From Achatina immaculata (Eukaryota > Mollusca > Gastropoda > Stylommatophora > Achatinidae): a stretch of DNA of 64,000 nt. The notes under the pieces are model-generated. The model saw nothing but the letters and a program-made list of their open reading frames with translations. It was not told the origin of the DNA and did no database searches. The first letter of the stretch is position 1, and each line of letters starts with the position of its first letter. A program made the translations under genes and the position numbers. Of the stretch, positions 1-9,957 are shown piece after piece. The DNA is taken from assembly GCA_009760885.1 (NCBI GenBank), contig CM019710.1, positions 1,900,633 through 1,964,632 of the forward strand. Direction: 5' to 3'.

Positions 1-575
1 AGTACTTAGGAACAATTATAACAGCTGATAAGAAATGTCACAACGAAATAAAAAGCAGACGTGCTCAGGCCAAGTCAGCATTCCAGAAAATGAGAAACAT
101 CTTGTGCAATTGATCCATATCAATGGAAACAAGATTCCGAATACATAAATGCTACATCAAGCCAATTTTGTTTTATGGGTGTGAAGCATGGTCTTTGAAT
201 AAGAGAGAACAGCAAGAAATGGAGCCCATGGAAATGTGGTTTATAAGAAGGATGTTGGAGGTACCATAGACAGCCAAGAAAACCAATGAAGAAGTCTTAA
301 AAGAGTTTGGAGTTAATTATAGCAAAGATCAGAGCCAGACAAGTGAGATTTATAGTACATTTCCTGAGAAGAGGAAAATTGGAACACACTGTGGCAAGTG
401 GAAAAATTGAAGGAAGAAGAGACAGAGGAAGACAAAGAGAGAAGTTACTGGATGGGCTATCAGTGTGTCTAGGAAGAAAGTCACCGGCAGATCTTATCAA
501 GTCTAAAGACAGGGAATTGTGGAGAGAAATGACCTACGCCACACGGCATGGCACTTAGAATACTTTCAGCCTGTC
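1..575 (+). pseudogene. LINE family A, C-terminal reverse transcriptase remnant
   Basis: Conceptual translation in shifting frames gives the post-RT tail of a non-LTR retrotransposon: YLGTIIT near base 3, then LFYGCEAWSLNKREQQEMEP and MWFIRRMLE around 170-260, and the basic stretch and RHGT ending near 545-557. The same family recurs at 35950-36425 and, on the minus strand, at 58190-59312. Frameshifts and stops (for example TAG after the MLEVP stretch) show it is dead. It enters from the left window edge, so the 5' extent is unknown. Family placement within LINE clades is not resolved. Confidence 0.8.
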
Positions 576-730
576 ATTCAATGAAATCATCCATACTTTT
601 GATTTGTCATTTGGTGAGATCCCAAGACATTTACAGCCTGTCATTTAGTGAGATCACACGTACGAGGCGCATTCAGTCAATACCGGACTGAAAACATTTT
701 TTTAAAAAAAGGGGGCGGGGACATAAAACA

Positions 731-1200
731 TTAATGGCCGCCATTACCCTCAGAATAATTCTCTTCTGAATCTTGGCCGCCATTACCCTCAGAATAGTTC
801 TCTTCTGAATCTTGGCCACCATTACCCTCAGAATAGTCCTCTTCTGAATCTTGGCCGCCATTACCCTCAGAATAGTTCTCTTCTGAATCTTGGCCGCCAT
901 TACCCTCAGAATAGTCCTCTTCTGAATCTTGGCCACCATTACCCTCAGAATAGTCCTCTTCTGAATCTTGGCCGCCATTACCCTCAGAATAGTTCTCTTC
1001 TGAATCTTGGCCGCCTTTACCCTCAGAATAGTCCTCTTCTGAATCTTGGCCGCCATTACCCTCAGAATAGTTCTCTTCTGAATCTTGGCCACCATTACCC
1101 TCAGAATAGTTCTCTTCTGAATCTTGGCCGCCATTACCCTCAGAATAATCCTCTTCTGAATCTTGGCCGCCATTACCCTGAGAATAGTCCTCTTCTGAAT
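731..1200. repeat. 39-bp minisatellite, about 12 copies, inside mariner C-terminus
   Basis: The unit is 39 bp and in frame on the minus strand as 13 codons containing QDSEEDYSEGNGG. This matches the usual mariner C-terminal EGDYFEG-type motif, so the array arose by amplifying transposase coding sequence. Units differ by single substitutions (GTTCTC versus GTCCTC, GCCGCC versus GCCACC). Confidence 0.9.
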
Positions 1201-1520
1201 CGTGGCAGCAATCCCAGCAGCCCTGCCACTTTCTGAAGCTTCCTGGAAGTGACTTTCTCCCAGTGTGTTGAGAAAACCTGTGACTCAACTACCAGAGTCG
1301 TGTTGTTACTGGCCTGAAACCATTGAGTCTTGAGGGCAGCGTGGGTTGGCACATAGTTGTGGTGGAAGAATTAACTGTTTGACCAGGAGGAACAAATTCT
1401 TTGTGAACAGTTCCCTTGTTATTAAAAAAAACAACAACAAATCAACATGGACTTGATGTTGCTCTTGACTTGTCTCACCTTTTTCAGCTGAGGTTCATTC
1501 CAGACTCCATTGGCTGGACT

Positions 1521-2000
1521 GTCATCTGTGTTGTTGACATAGACCCAGGTCTCATCACCTGTCATCTGTGTTGTTGACATAGACCCAGGTCTCATCACCT
1601 GCCGTCTGTGTTGTTGACATAGACCCAGGTCTCATCACCTGTCGTCTGTGTTGTTGACATAGACCCAGGTCTCATCACCTGCCGTCTGTGTTGTTGACAT
1701 AGACCCAGGTCTCATCACCTGCCGTCTGTGTTGTTGACATAGACCCAGGTCTCATCACCTGCCGTCTGTGTTGTTGACATAGACCCAGGTCTCATCACCT
1801 GCCGTCTGTGTTGTTGACATAGACCCAGGTCTCATCACCTGCCATCTGTGTTGTTGACATAGACCCAGGTCTCATCACCTGCCATCTGTGTTGTTGACAT
1901 AGACCCAGGTCTCATCACCTGCCATCTGTGTTGTTGACATAGACCCAGGTCTCATCACCTGCCATCTGTGTTGTTGACATAGACCCAGGTCTCATCACTT
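1521..2000. repeat. 40-bp minisatellite, 12 copies, carrying the mariner TGDETW motif
   Basis: Twelve 40-bp units of nearly identical sequence. The reverse complement reads TGDETWVYVNNTDD, the transposase segment with the first catalytic aspartate. Because 40 is not a multiple of three, successive units are in different frames. Confidence 0.92.
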
Positions 2001-2611
2001 GTCATGGGGTCACTGGCAGCATGCACTCTGAGGTCAGAACAAATGTGAAGTTGTTGTTGCTTTTGGTCAGTGCTCAGAAGTCTGGGCACAAAGTTTGATG
2101 TGATGCTCTACACCATCAGATCCTCCTCTGTGACAGCTTCCATGACTGATTCCCACTAGCGCTGCACTGACTTCATCAATGGTTCGACTACAACTTTCGC
2201 TAATAATGTGACTCTCTTTCTCTCTCATTTCTGGCACTGGGCACTGATCAGCCTGGGCACTCATCATCCACTGATCTTATACTCAACTTAAACCAGCCAA
2301 TCCACTCAAAATGTCTTGGAATGACTCATGGCCTGCTCCCCAAAAGCTTGCTTCAACATTTGATTTCAATCTATGGCTGTTTTTCCTAACTTGAAACAGA
2401 ATTTGATGCAGATGTACTGCTCACAGAAGTTCACCATGTCGCAAATCACAGAGAGCACTTACCACCTGTTTAAAAATGCTTGTGTTGCATTATCTCCGTT
2501 GCACATGAATTGCCCGTCATCAGCACACTGGTCATTCGTACTGGAGGGTCCATAACTACTCTCCATTTCAGCACAGGAAATTCAGTTTCGGTATTTATTG
2601 AAAGCACTTCA

Positions 2612-3028
2612 TACTTTTAATTTGTCATTTGGTGAGACTAGTGTCAGATTCTACATTCAGCAAATGTTGTATGACGAAGTAGAAGATATCCTGAGATTTT
2701 TAATAACAGATGAAAGACTATAGCACATGGAGAAATCCATGTATTGTGTGATTTGTTCTGAGTATTAGAATCTCCGGATTACAGAAGAAGTTAGAATTTT
2801 TTGTTAAATGAAAAATGTTAAGTGGCATTTCAATGTTAACTTTAACTGTGTTTTACTGCATGTGGTTTTTCCATATTAGAACACACTTGCAAGTGTTGTA
2901 GATCACTCATACTTGTATTTATATCTAGGTCTAGGAGAAGAAGTTGGCAACACTGATGTGTTGTTTACACGCACACACACCGACTGACTGACTGTAGACT
3001 AGAAAGAGTGCACGGTTTGGGTTTTTTA
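2612..3028. other. Intron/flank sequence without recognised genes
   Basis: AT-rich single-copy sequence between the mariner and the next array. The first 30 bases (TTTGTCATTTGGTGAGA) resemble 595-625 left of the mariner, so the transposon landed in a pre-existing short repeat. No DNA-binding-domain exon of the receptor was found here. Confidence 0.6.
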
Positions 3029-3304
3029 AATCTTACTTTTCTCATGTACTTGTATCTGTGAGGAGGGACAGTGTAATCTTACTTTTCTCATGTACTTGTA
3101 TCTGTGAGGAGGGACAGTGTAATCTTACTTTTCTCATGTACTTGTATCTGTGAGGAGGGACAGTGTAATCTTACTTTTCTCATGTACTTGTATCTGTGAG
3201 GAGGGACAGTGTAATCTTACTTTTCTCATGTACTTGTATCTGTGAGGAGGGACAGTGTAATCTTACTTTTCTCATGTACTTGTAATTGTGAGAAGGGATA
3301 GTGT
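3029..3304. repeat. 46-bp minisatellite, 6 copies
   Basis: Near-identical units starting AATCTTACTTTTCTCATGTA and ending with GGAGGGACAGTG. The last unit is divergent. It ends about 110 bp upstream of the first receptor exon. Confidence 0.9.
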
Positions 3305-3415
3305 TTTCTGAGATTTGTTATCATTTGATTCAGGACTGTGTTATTTTTATTGTAATGGTTGCATAGTGAAAATCAGTTCTGAGGTCTGGTGTATAAATGT
3401 TACAATCACTTTCAG

Positions 3416-3500
3416 CCGTCAAGTTTGGTCGTATGTCTAAGAAACAGAGAGAGAAGGTAGAAGATGAGGTAAACATGGTCAAAGCAAGTCGGTTAAATGG
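3416..3500 (+). CDS. HR3: HR3/ROR nuclear receptor, exon encoding end of DNA-binding domain and C-terminal extension
   Basis: The acceptor is ATCACTTTCAG before 3416 and the donor is GG|GTAAGTT at 3501. The exon reads (A)VKFGRMSKKQREKVEDEV, then NMVKASRLNG. The VKFGRMSKKQR block is the hallmark of the ROR/HR3 (NR1F) subfamily just after the second zinc finger; it contacts the minor groove 5' of the half-site. The exon enters in phase 1 and leaves in phase 2. Both zinc fingers are absent and must be encoded upstream of this window. The protein is a nuclear, DNA-binding transcription factor; HR3 acts in ecdysozoan moulting and ROR in circadian and metabolic control, but the role in this organism is not known from sequence. 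Confidence 0.93.
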
Positions 3501-4036
3501 GTAAGTTGTGCTTGTTCAGTGTTATGTAATTGTTGATGGTAAGTTGTGCTTGTTTGTTGAATGTTAATGCTAAGTTGTACTTGTTCACTGTATGTAAATG
3601 TTGATGGTAAGTTGTGCTTGTTTGATGTATGTAAATTTGGAAAGAAGTTGTGCTTGTTTGTTGTATGTAATTGTATATGGTAAGTTGTGCTTGTTTGTTG
3701 TATGTAAATGTTGATGGTAAGTTGTGCTTGTTTGTTGTATGTAAATGTTGATGGTAAGTTGTGCTTGTTCAATGTTATATAAATGTTGATGGTAAGTTGT
3801 GCTTGTTTGTTGTATGTAAATGTTGATGGTAAGTTGTGCTTGTTCAATGTTATATAAATGTTGATGGTAAGGTGTGCTTGTTTGTTGTATGTAAATGTTG
3901 ATGGAAGGTGTACTTGTTTGTTATATGTAAATGTTGATGGAAGGTGTGCTTGTTCAGTGTTATGTAAATGTTGATGGAAGGTGTACTTGTTTGTTATATG
4001 TAAATGTTGATGTCAAGTTGTGCTTGTTTGATGCTT
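3501..4036. repeat. About 37-bp minisatellite beginning exactly at the exon donor
   Basis: About 14 units of GTAAGTTGTGCTTGTTTGTT plus GTATGTAAATGTTGATG. The first unit starts at base 3501, the real 5' splice site. The tail of each unit (GATG|GTAAGTTG) mimics the exon end ATGG|GTAAGTTG, so many units carry a copy of the donor. Later units lose a perfect GTAAGT. Confidence 0.92.
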
Positions 4037-4320
4037 ATTTATTGATTGTAACTGTAGATAATTATTATGATTTATATGACAACAAATGTGGTTGAATATC
4101 TTTGATGTAGTTTTGAGAAAACTGCTTATAAAGGTTTACTTGTCAGCTTGTGCCAGCCACAGCTCTCTTGTGAGAAACAAAAACTTTATTGCAGTGACAT
4201 CTGCTGTTTGTGGTGCAAATTGATGGTCAAACAGCAACTGTCTGTAGAGGGCAACCCAAATAGTGTTTATGGTGAATCTTAGGCTGTGTAGAAGTGTTTC
4301 AAAATCTTCTCAGTTTCATT

Positions 4321-4905
4321 CAGTTATATCTACGTCTATGTTTAATACACTTATCTCTACATCTTCTATATTTAATACACTTACCTCTACATCTTCTATA
4401 TTACATACACTTACCTCTACATCTTCTGTATTTAATACACTTACCTCTACATCTTCTGTATTTAATACACTTACCTCTACATCTTCTGTATTATATACAC
4501 TTACCTCTACATCTTCTATATTTAATACACTTACCTCTACATCTTCTATATTATATACACTTACCTCTACATCTTCTATATTATATACACTTACCTCTAC
4601 ATCTTCTGTATTTAATACACTTACCTCTACATCTTCTGTATTTAATACACTTACCTCTACATCTTCTATATTATATACACTTACCTCTACATCTTCTATA
4701 TTTAATACACTTACCTCTACATCTTCTATATTTAATACACTTACCTCTACATCTTCTATATTTAATACACTTACCTCTACATCTTCTATATTATATACAC
4801 TTACCTCTACATCTTCTATATTACATACACTTACCTCTACATCTTCTGTATTTAATACACTTACCTCTACATCTTCTATATTATATACACTTACCTCTCT
4901 CTCTC
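4321..4905. repeat. 30-bp minisatellite, about 19 copies
   Basis: The unit is TTTAATACACTTACCTCTAC plus ATCTTCTATA, with ATATA, ACATA and GTA variants. The reverse complement of each unit contains GAG|GTAAGTGTAT, a strong 5' splice-site consensus on the minus strand. The open frame across it is only repeat read-through. A remnant reappears at 5886-5960, so LINE copy 1 interrupts the array. Confidence 0.92.
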
Positions 4906-5884
4906 TCTCTCTCAGAACCTTAAGTGCCCAGGGCACATGGGGCTTCCGCAAGGGTTTTCCACAAATGCCTGTCCTTTGCCTTTTTTTCTGCTCTTGCCCA
5001 GGTGAGCCCTCTATTGCTCAACATCCTTTCTGTTGTTCTTCTCCATGTCTCTTTTGGTCTACCCTTACTTCTGCTCCCCTGTGGTGTCCATCTTAGTGCT
5101 ATTTTTGGTAGTGAGTTGTCAGTCATTCGGAGCACATGTCCCAACCATCACCAGTGTCTTTCCTCAATAATTGTTGTCAGTGGTTTCATCTGCATTTCTG
5201 CTAATAAGATGTTATTTCTTATGGTGTTTGGCCAAAATATTTTTCTAATTCTTCATAAACATTTAGTCTGGAAAGAATTCAACTTGTTTTCTATGGTTTT
5301 GGTGATTTTCCAGCATTCACTTCCATAGAGTAGTACACTTAGAACATTACTCTTAAATATCTTGATTTTCATATATATGCTTAGTTTTTTTTTATTTCCT
5401 TATAGTCTGCAGCATTGCAAAAGCCTGGTTTGCTCTAGTAAGTCTGCTGTTGATGTCCTCTGTGCTGTCTCCATTTTCTACTACTCTGCTGCCAAGGTAT
5501 ACAAATTCGTTGACCTCCTCCACTAACTTGTTATCTACTCTGAGTACATTTCTGTTGTTCACATTTTGCTTCATTAACTTTGTCTTTCCTACGTTGATCT
5601 TTAGTCCTATGTTGTTTGCATTCTGAGTTAGCTTGTTTATTTTATCTTGCATATCTTTGTGACTGCTTGATAATAGACAAATGTCATCCACAAAGTCAAG
5701 GTCCTCCAGCACTGTGTCAAGGGTCCATTGTAATCCTCTGCTTTTGTCTGATGTTGCCTCCTTCATTAACCAGTCTACTGCCAAGATAAATAATGTTGGT
5801 GATAGTACACATCCTTGTTTCACTCCTGTTTGTACCCTAAAGCTGCTGGAGGTATGTTCTCCACAGATCACTTTGCACTGAAAA
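4896..5884 (-). mobile_element. LINE family B copy 1 (5'-truncated non-LTR retrotransposon)
   Basis: On the minus strand, a 159-codon open stretch (5871-5392) has the RT motif GVKQGCVLSPTLF (motif B), then DFVDDICLLSSS (motif C; FVDD here versus FADD in copy 2), then GLKINVGKTK and VYLGSRV. The C-terminal tail follows at 5144-4920 with MGHVLRMTD, GRPKETWRRT and KDRHLWKTLAEAPCALGT. The 3' end runs into a (GA)n tract, seen as (CT)n at 4896-4913 on the plus strand. It sits in the 30-bp array and lacks the endonuclease and the N-terminal RT. It is not functional. Confidence 0.88.
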
Positions 5885-6223
5885 CCCTACACTTACCTCT
5901 ACATCTTCTATATTAAATACACTAACCTCTACATCTTCTAATACACTTATCTCTACATCTTAAGTGCTTATCCCACTTCTACATGTTCTGTGTTTTATCA
6001 CCTTGTCTGCAGATGTTCTGTGTTTTATTAACTTATCTCTAGATGTTCTGTGTTTTATTAACTTATCTCTAGATGTTCTGTGTTTTACAACTTTTTTCTA
6101 GACATTCTGCATTTTGTCTTAAATCTGCTTCAGATTTTTGCAGTCTCATGTTGCAAAGAAAAAAAAATTTTTTTGCTTTTAATAACATGTATGTTCTGTT
6201 TAATTAACTGGATCATTTCTTAG
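5885..6223. other. Intron piece with remnants of two short arrays
   Basis: Bases 5886-5960 are leftover 30-bp array units. About 5985-6100 holds four degenerate units of AGATGTTCTGTGTTTTATTA. The rest is AT-rich intron leading to the hinge exon. Nothing else is recognised. Confidence 0.7.
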
Positions 6224-6259
6224 TTTATTGATTCATGATTATATTAAATCATTCTCAAG

Positions 6260-6420
6260 GTTAAGTCAAGGACAGTTTGGCAGTTGCCAAAACAATGGCT
6301 ACACCATCACATTGCAGCAACAACAGCTGCAGCAGCAAGACCTCCTGACAGAAAACCAGCTGTACTCATCTCCCACAGTCCAGCCTGTGAGTCTTGTCAG
6401 AGCTGTGGAGATCAGTCCAG
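6260..6420 (+). CDS. HR3: HR3/ROR nuclear receptor, hinge exon copy 1
   Basis: The reading frame gives LSQGQFGSCQNNGYTITL, then a glutamine run (QQQQLQQQ), then DLLTENQLYSSPTVQPVSL and VRAVEISP. Low-complexity Gln-rich sequence is typical of the flexible hinge between DNA- and ligand-binding domains. The donor CAG|GTAAGT at 6421 is certain; the exon leaves in phase 1, which joins in frame to the exon at 20145. The acceptor is uncertain. Bases 6224, 6260 and 6284 all follow an AG and all fit the phase-2 upstream donor; 6260 is chosen because upstream residues look less hinge-like. A near-identical copy lies at 8203-8363. Confidence 0.75.
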
Positions 6421-6845
6421 GTAAGTTACTGTCATTATGTCTTGTATCAGACGACACTGTAAAGATCAGTCCAGGTAAATTACTGTCGTTATATTTTGTA
6501 TCAGATAGCTTTGTGGAGACCAGTCCAAGTAAGTTAAATGTTATTTTTTTGTATCAGACAACACTGTAAAGGTCAGTCCAGATAAATTACTATCATTATA
6601 TCTTGTATCAGACAACACTGTGAAGATCAGTCCAGATAAATTACTATCATTATATCTTGTATCAGACAACACTGTGAAGATCAGTCCAGATAAATTACTA
6701 TCATTATGTCTTGTATCAGATGACATTGTAAAGATCAGTCCAGGTAAATTACTGTCATTATATTTTGTATCAGATAGCTTTGTGGAGACCAGTCCAAGTA
6801 AGTTACTTATTGTTATTTTTTTTGTATCAGACAACACTGTGAAGA
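6421..6845. repeat. 54-bp array of exon-end plus donor units, 8 copies
   Basis: Each unit has about 24 bases resembling the hinge exon end (for example ACAACACTGTGAAGATCAGT CCAG), then a donor-like GTAAGTT or GTAAATT, then about 20 intronic bases ending TTGTATCAG, which looks like an acceptor. Donors fall at 6421, 6475 and 6529, exactly 54 bp apart. Later units have ATAAAT in place of GTAAAT. Confidence 0.93.
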
Positions 6846-7829
6846 TCTCTCTCTCTCTCTCTCTCTCTTTGACCCTTAAGTGCCCGGGGCACATGGGGCT
6901 TCCACACGGGTTTTCCAAAAATGCCTGTCCTTTGCCTTTTTTTCTGCTCTTGCCCAGGTGAGCCCTTTATTGCTCAACATACAGAAAGGATGTCTGTTTT
7001 GGTCTACCCTTACTTCTGTTCCCCTGTGGTGTCTATCTTAGTGCTATTTTTGGTAGTGAGTTGTCAGTCATTCGGAGCACATGTCCCAACCATTGCCAGC
7101 GTCTTTCCTCAATAATTGTTGTCAGTGGTTTCATCTGCATTTCTGCTAATAAGATGTTATTTCTTATGGTGTTTGGCCAAAATATTTTTCTAATTCTTCA
7201 TAAACATTTAGTCTGGAAAGAATTCAACTTGTTTTCTATGGTTTTGGTGATTTTCCAGCATTCACTTCCATAGAGTAGTACACTTAGAACATTACTCTTA
7301 AATATCCTGATTTTCATATTTATGCTTAGTTTTTTTTTATTTCCTTATAGTCTGCAGCATTGCAAAAGCCTGGTTTGCTCTAGTAAGTCTGCTGTTGATG
7401 TCCTCTGTGCTGTCTCCATTTTCTACTACTCTGCTGCCAAGGTATACAAATTCGTTGACCTCCTCCACTAACTTGTTATCTACTCTGAGTACATTTCTGT
7501 TGTTCACATTTTGCTTCATTAACTTTGTCTTTCCTACGTTGATCTTTAGTCCTATGTTGTTTGCATTCTGAGTTAGCTTGTTTATTTTATCTTGCATATC
7601 TTTGTGACTGCTTGATAATAGACAAATGTCGTCCGCAAAGTCAAGGTCCTCCAACACTGTGTCAAGGGTCCATTGTAATCCTCTGCTTTTGTCTGATGTT
7701 GCCTCCTTCATTAACCAGTCTACTGCCAAGATAAATAATGTTGGTGATAGTACACATCCTTGTTTCACTCCTGTTTGTACCCTAAAGCTGCTGGAGGTAT
7801 GTTCTCCACAGATCACTTTGCACTGAAAA
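6846..7829 (-). mobile_element. LINE family B copy 2, a chimera of copies 1 and 3
   Basis: It has the same RT segment as copy 1 (GVKQGCVLSPTLF, DFADDICLLSSS) with intact FADD. Its left part (6868-7101) matches copy 3 in specific variants (TGCCCGGGGCAC, ACATACAGAAAGGATG, CATTGCCAGCGTC). Its right part (from about 7117) mostly matches copy 1 (TTGTTGTCAGTGGTTTC, TGCTAATAAG). The switch lies in the shared stretch 7102-7117. The (CT)n tract precedes it at 6846-6868. Confidence 0.85.
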
Positions 7830-8202
7830 CCCTACACTTACCTCTACATCTTCTATATTAAATACACTAACCTCTACATCTTCTAATACACTTATCTCTA
7901 CATCTTAAGTGCTTATCCCACTTCTACATGTTCTGTGTTTTATCACCTTGTCTGCAGATGTTCTGTGTTTTATTAACTTATCTCTAGATGTTCTGTTTTA
8001 TTAACTTATCTCTAGATGTTCTGTGTTTTACAACTTTTTTCTAGACATTCTGCATTTTGTCTTAAATCTGCTTCAGATTTTTGCAGTCTCATGTTGCAAA
8101 GAAAAAAAAATTTTTTTGCTTTTAATAACATGTATGTTCTGTTTAATTAACTGGATCATTTCTTAGTTTATTGATTCATGATTATATTAAATCATTCTCA
8201 AG

Positions 8203-8363
8203 GTTAAGTCAAGGACAATTTGGCAGTTGCCAAAACAATGGCTACACCATCACATTGCAGCAACAACAGCTGCAGCAGCAAGACCTCCTGACAGAAAACC
8301 AGCTGTACTCATCTCCCACAGTCCAGCCTGTGAGTCTTGTCAGAGCTGTGGAGATCAGTCCAG
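8203..8363 (+). CDS. HR3: HR3/ROR nuclear receptor, hinge exon copy 2 (tandem duplicate)
   Basis: It lies 1943 bp downstream of copy 1 and encodes the same peptide; the one change noticed is CAG to CAA (Gln) in GGACAATTTGG. The donor GTAAGT at 8364 and the surrounding intron are also duplicated. Because the exon enters in phase 2 and leaves in phase 1, using both copies in one transcript would shift the frame. Either copy alone restores the receptor. Which one is used cannot be told from the sequence. Confidence 0.7.
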
Positions 8364-8785
8364 GTAAGTTACTGTCATTATGTCTTGTATCAGACGACAC
8401 TGTAAAGATCAGTCCAGGTAAATTACTGTCGTTATATTTTGTATCAGATAGCTTTGTGGAGACCAGTCCAAGTAAGTTAAATGTTATTTTTTTGTATCAG
8501 ACAACACTGTAAAGGTCAGTCCAGATAAATTACTATCATTATATCTTGTATCAGACAACACTGTGAAGATCAGTCCAGATAAATTACTATCATTATATCT
8601 TGTATCAGACAACACTGTGAAGATCAGTCCAGATAAATTACTATCATTATATCTTGTATCAGATGACATTGTAAAGATCAGTCCAGGTAAATTACTGTCA
8701 TATTTTGTATCAGATAGCTTTGTGGAGACCAGTCCAAGTAAGTTACTTATTGTTATTTTTTTTGTATCAGACAACACTGTGAAGA
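8364..8785. repeat. 54-bp exon-end/donor array, second copy
   Basis: Duplicate of 6421-6845 with small differences, such as loss of three bases near 8698 (ACTGTCATATTTTG versus ACTGTCATTATATTTTG). It ends in a (CT)n tract before LINE copy 3. Confidence 0.92.
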
Positions 8786-9957
8786 TCTCTCTCTCTCTCT
8801 CTCTCTCTCTCTTTGACCCTTAAGTGCCCGGGGCACATGGGGCTTCCACACGGGTTTTCCAAAAATGCCTGTCCTTTGCCTTTTTTTCTGCTCTTGCCCA
8901 GGTGAGCCCTTTATTGCTCAACATACAGAAAGGATGTCTGTTTTGGTCTACCCTTACTTCTGTTCCCCTGTGGTGTCTATCTTAGTGCTATTTTTGGTAG
9001 TGAGTTGTCAGTCATTCGGAGCACATGTCCCAACCATTGCCAGCGTCTTTCCTCAATAATTTCTGTCAGTGGCTTCATCTGCATTTCTGCCAACAAGATG
9101 TTATTTCTTATGGTGTTTGGCCAAAATATTTTTCTAATTCATCACAAACATTTAATCTGGAAAGAATTCAACTTGTTTTCTATGGTTTTGGTGATTTTCC
9201 AGCATTCACTTTCATAGAGCAGTACACTTAGAACATTACTCTTAAATATCCTGATTTTCGTATTCATGCTTAGTTTTTTAAATTTCCATACAGTCTGCAG
9301 CACTACAAAAGCCTGGTTTGCTGTTGATGTCCTCTGTGCTGTCTCCATTTTCTACTACTCTGCTGCCAAGATATACAAATTCGTTGACCTCCTCCACTAA
9401 CTTGCTATCTACTCTGAGTACATTTCTGTTGTTCACATTTTGCTTCATTAACTTTGCCTTTCTTATGTTAATCTTTAGTCCTATGTTTGCATTCTGAGTT
9501 AGCTTGTTTATTTTATCTTGCATATCTTTGTGGCTGCTTGATAGCAGACAGATGTCGTCGGTAAAGTCAAGGTCCTCCAGCACTGTGTCAAGGGTCCATT
9601 GTAATCCTCTGCGTTTGTCTGATGTTGCCTCCTTCATTAACCAGTCTACTGCCAAGATAAACAATGTTGGCGATAGTACACATCCCTGCTTCACTCCTGT
9701 TTGTACCCTAAAGCTGCTGGAGGTATGTTCTCCACAGATCACTTTGCACTGAAAACCCGTGTATAGGGCTTTGATTACATTCATCTTATGGGGGAGGCCA
9801 TGCCATCTTAGGATTTTCCACAGTGCATCTCTGTTGACACTGTCAGAGGCTTTCTCAAAATCTATAAACAATGCATATGTTGTGCTATGCCACTCATTTG
9901 CCTGTTCTAATATTTGTCTAAGTACAAATATATGATCTATGCATGATCTTCCTTTCA
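8786..9957 (-). mobile_element. LINE family B copy 3 (longest copy)
   Basis: It extends further 5' than copies 1 and 2. The minus-strand translation starts with GRSCIDHIFVLRQILEQANE, then motif A region YALFIDFEKASDSVNRDALW, then VICGEHTSSSFRVQTGVKQG, then DFTDDICLLSSS. Motif A lacks the usual KAFD (it reads KASD) and motif C is FTDD. Frameshifts occur near 9310. It is inserted in the 54-bp receptor array, which resumes at 9958. Confidence 0.87.

Larger units (their letters stand above)
663..2611 (-). mobile_element. Mariner-like DNA transposon, decayed, with two internal minisatellites
   Basis: On the minus strand the pieces of a mariner transposase occur in the right order. An ATG at 2437 opens the helix-turn-helix region with IKFCFKLGKT (about 2385-2415). 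A second HTH-like piece with TIDEVSAALVGISHGSCHR lies at about 2130-2190, followed by KLCAQ. TGDETW, which holds the first catalytic Asp, is in the 1521-2000 array. NKGTVHKEFVPPGQTVN lies at about 1370-1425, and the C-terminal FRKWQ plus EEDYSEG at about 730-1240. Imperfect terminal inverted repeats are visible: CGAGGCGCATTCAGT from 663 and its degenerate complement ending at 2611, each flanked by TA as expected for mariner target duplication. The part expected to hold the second and third catalytic Asp residues is scrambled or deleted, so it is inactive. Confidence 0.85.

Noticed and set aside
2067..2267. Small independent ORF of 66 codons
   Set aside because: It is a decayed piece of the mariner transposase in one of its frames.
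4263..5096. 277-codon open frame (Ser/Thr/Leu repeats) and its partners in other frames and strand
   Set aside because: Read-through of a 30-bp array, whose length is a multiple of three and so keeps frames open on both strands. No non-repetitive coding sequence.
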